Source of the DNA: Shewanella cyperi | Lineage (GTDB): Bacteria; Pseudomonadota; Gammaproteobacteria; Enterobacterales; Shewanellaceae | NCBI RefSeq assembly: GCF_017354985.1 | Contig: NZ_CP071501.1 | Coordinates: 1,693,501-1,757,500 of the forward strand | Length of the DNA: 64,000 nt | Reading direction: 5' to 3' | Shown: one piece after another, positions 62,609-64,000 of the stretch | Position numbering within the stretch: position 1 is the first letter of the stretch | Layout: every line of letters begins with the position of its first letter | Notes under the pieces: generated by a model | Databases searched by the model: none | Told to the model about the DNA's origin: nothing | The model's input: the letters and a program-made list of their open reading frames with translations, nothing else | Translations under genes and position numbers: made by a program

Positions 62609-62635
62609 AAGGCCGTTCAATGAACGGCCTTTTTT
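62609..62635 (+). terminator. Terminator after trhO
   Basis: AAGGCCGTTCA and TGAACGGCCTTTTTT form a perfect hairpin with a T-run 16 bases beyond the trhO stop. Confidence 0.87.
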
Positions 62636-62662
62636 GTGTCTCCCGGTTTGATACGGATAGCG

Positions 62663-64000
62663 TTACGGCCTGTCCATACCCTCCAGTTCCAGCTTGAGTC
62701 CCAGTGGCGCGAGCCGCTTCTGTTCCCGCTGCAGATCCTTGAGCAGCAGATTGAACTTGGTGCCTTTCTGAGGGCGCACCAGCAGTTGCTCGCCGTCGAT
62801 GGCCGAGCATTTGAGCGTCAGCGGCGGGGCGATGCGGCCCAGATGGGTCAGTACCCCAAGACGCAGCAGCGCCAGCAGCCTGACCATGGCCAACCTGTGC
62901 CCCTGCTCCAGGGCGCCTATGGCTTCCAGATCCGGTTTCTTGCGATGATTGGCTATCAGCAGGGCCAGATCCCGCTGCAAATCCTGGCTGAAGCCCGGCA
63001 GATCGCTGTGGGCTATGATGTAGGCACCGTGTTTGTGGTGACCGCGGGAATTGATGTGAATGCCAATCTCATGGAGGCTGGCCGCATAGGACAGCAGTCT
63101 GGCATGGGGTCTGAGCTGCCAGTCATCTGCCACCTGCTCAAACTGGGCCATGACGGTATCGCGAACCTTGGCCGCATGCTGCTGATCCACGTGGTACAGC
63201 TGGGCAATGCTTTCCACCGTGCGCTGGCGTATATCCTGATATTGGCCAATGCCCGCCAGTTCGTAGAGCACCCCCTCGCGCAGCGCCCCCTGGGTAAAGT
63301 CCAACCGCCCTATACCGAGGCGGCGGAAGAAGCTGATTAAAATCGCCAGACCCGCTGGTACCAGAGGCACACGGCGGGCTTCCACATTGGCAAGTTGCAC
63401 CTGGCTTATTTCACCCCATTGCACCAGTCTGAGCTTGAGCTCCTTGAGCCGGGACAGGGTGACCGTCTCATCGCCGTAGAGTTCGGCCAGGGCCTCGCAA
63501 ATGGCTTTCACCGAGCCCGAGCTGCCGAGCACCATCTCCCAGTTGCCGCTGAAGTATTCCTTGGACAGGGAGGCAAATTGTTTGTCGGCGGCACTTTGGG
63601 CCGCGCGGAAGGCCGCCAGGGTCAGCTGGCCATCGGCAAAGAAACGTTCGTTATAGCTGACACAACCGCAGCGCAAACTGGAGAGCTGCATGGGCTGGTT
63701 TTTCTCGCCTATCACCACCTCGGTGGAGCCACCGCCTATGTCTATCACCAGATTGCGTTTGCCCAGCACCTGGGACTGGGCTATGCCGCTGTAAATCAAC
63801 CGCGCCTCTTCATGGCCGGGGATGATCTCTATGGGATAGGGGATGATTTTCAGGGCCGCGCTGACAAAGGCGTCGCGGTTTCTGGCGACCCTCAGGGTAT
63901 GGGTCGCCACCAGACGCACCTGGGTTTCACACAGGTTGGAAAAGCGCTGACTGAAATCCCGCAGGCAGTTGAGGCCCCGCTCCATGGCGTCGTTGGACAG
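62663..64000 (-). CDS. ppx: Exopolyphosphatase, N-terminus outside window
   Basis: At least 445 codons of a Ppx/GppA phosphatase; the frame is open to the right edge, and the DLGSNSFHM start of the family would lie beyond it. Seen: THTLRVARN and IPYPIEIIPGHEEARLIYSG (as in E. coli Ppx rather than GppA), the phosphate loop LVIDIGGGSTEVVIGE, GSSGSVKAICEAL, GALREGVLYEL and the HD-like C-terminal region SLHEIGIHINSRGHHKHGAYII. It releases phosphate from polyphosphate chains. GppA is the less likely alternative. Confidence 0.88.
   Translation of the reverse strand: MSNDAMERGLNCLRDFSQRFSNLCETQVRLVATHTLRVARNRDAFVSAALKIIPYPIEIIPGHEEARLIYSGIAQSQVLGKRNLVIDIGGGSTEVVIGEKNQPMQLSSLRCGCVSYNERFFADGQLTLAAFRAAQSAADKQFASLSKEYFSGNWEMVLGSSGSVKAICEALAELYGDETVTLSRLKELKLRLVQWGEISQVQLANVEARRVPLVPAGLAILISFFRRLGIGRLDFTQGALREGVLYELAGIGQYQDIRQRTVESIAQLYHVDQQHAAKVRDTVMAQFEQVADDWQLRPHARLLSYAASLHEIGIHINSRGHHKHGAYIIAHSDLPGFSQDLQRDLALLIANHRKKPDLEAIGALEQGHRLAMVRLLALLRLGVLTHLGRIAPPLTLKCSAIDGEQLLVRPQKGTKFNLLLKDLQREQKRLAPLGLKLELEGMDRP

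Overview
The window looks like a chromosome segment from a GC-rich gammaproteobacterium, most likely Shewanella or a close Alteromonadales relative. The grounds are rnt divergent from motY, a complete ybgC-tolQRAB-pal-cpoB operon followed by a tRNA-Lys cluster (in E. coli the lys/val tRNA cluster also follows cpoB), a DUF2986-type small protein, and protein sequences close to Shewanella/Vibrio homologues. No tools were used: names rest on recognised motifs and remembered family members, and genus is an inference.

Layout. 1-20.5 kb: envelope and housekeeping genes. These are an AsmA/YdbH-like protein cut by the left edge, an MBL hydrolase divergent from a TetR regulator, yeaD, a DUF938 methyltransferase/yecM/L,D-transpeptidase row, a K+ channel with a MATE exporter, yqfB, a CbiM-like membrane protein, a DUF748 giant, a ferredoxin-reductase fusion, two VOC proteins, a DUF445 protein and asnB. 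20.9-31 kb: an M28 peptidase lipoprotein, nagD, then a nucleotide block: purMN divergent from upp, followed by a CDGSH-glutamate-synthase-like fusion and codA. An antiporter comes next. 31-41.5 kb: peroxiredoxin, rnt/motY, a probable unannotated small RNA, the Tol-Pal operon, eight identical tRNA-Lys(UUU) genes and a DcaP-type porin. 41.5-46.6 kb: a histidine kinase/HD-GYP regulator pair, grxA and radD.

46.7-50.2 kb is the accessory part. It is AT-rich, all genes read leftward, and short orphan genes are each followed by an attC-like inverted repeat. No integrase is visible, so it looks like an integrase-less cassette cluster (CALIN). Its cargo includes a miniature FliF-like membrane protein, two zinc-ribbon membrane proteins, and a zinc-ribbon gene whose expected fourth cysteine codon is UGA.

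50.2-64 kb returns to core-type genes: TetR/CPBP protease with a doubled palindromic operator, a cysteine-dioxygenase-like cupin, ilvIH, a Bcr/CflA exporter, a MocR regulator divergent from a LysE exporter, a SulP transporter, a GST, trhO and the start-truncated ppx.

The least expected pattern is that several genes in the first 21 kb are followed by short tandem copies of their own 3' end, stop codon included (periods 12, 16, 18 and 26 bp).
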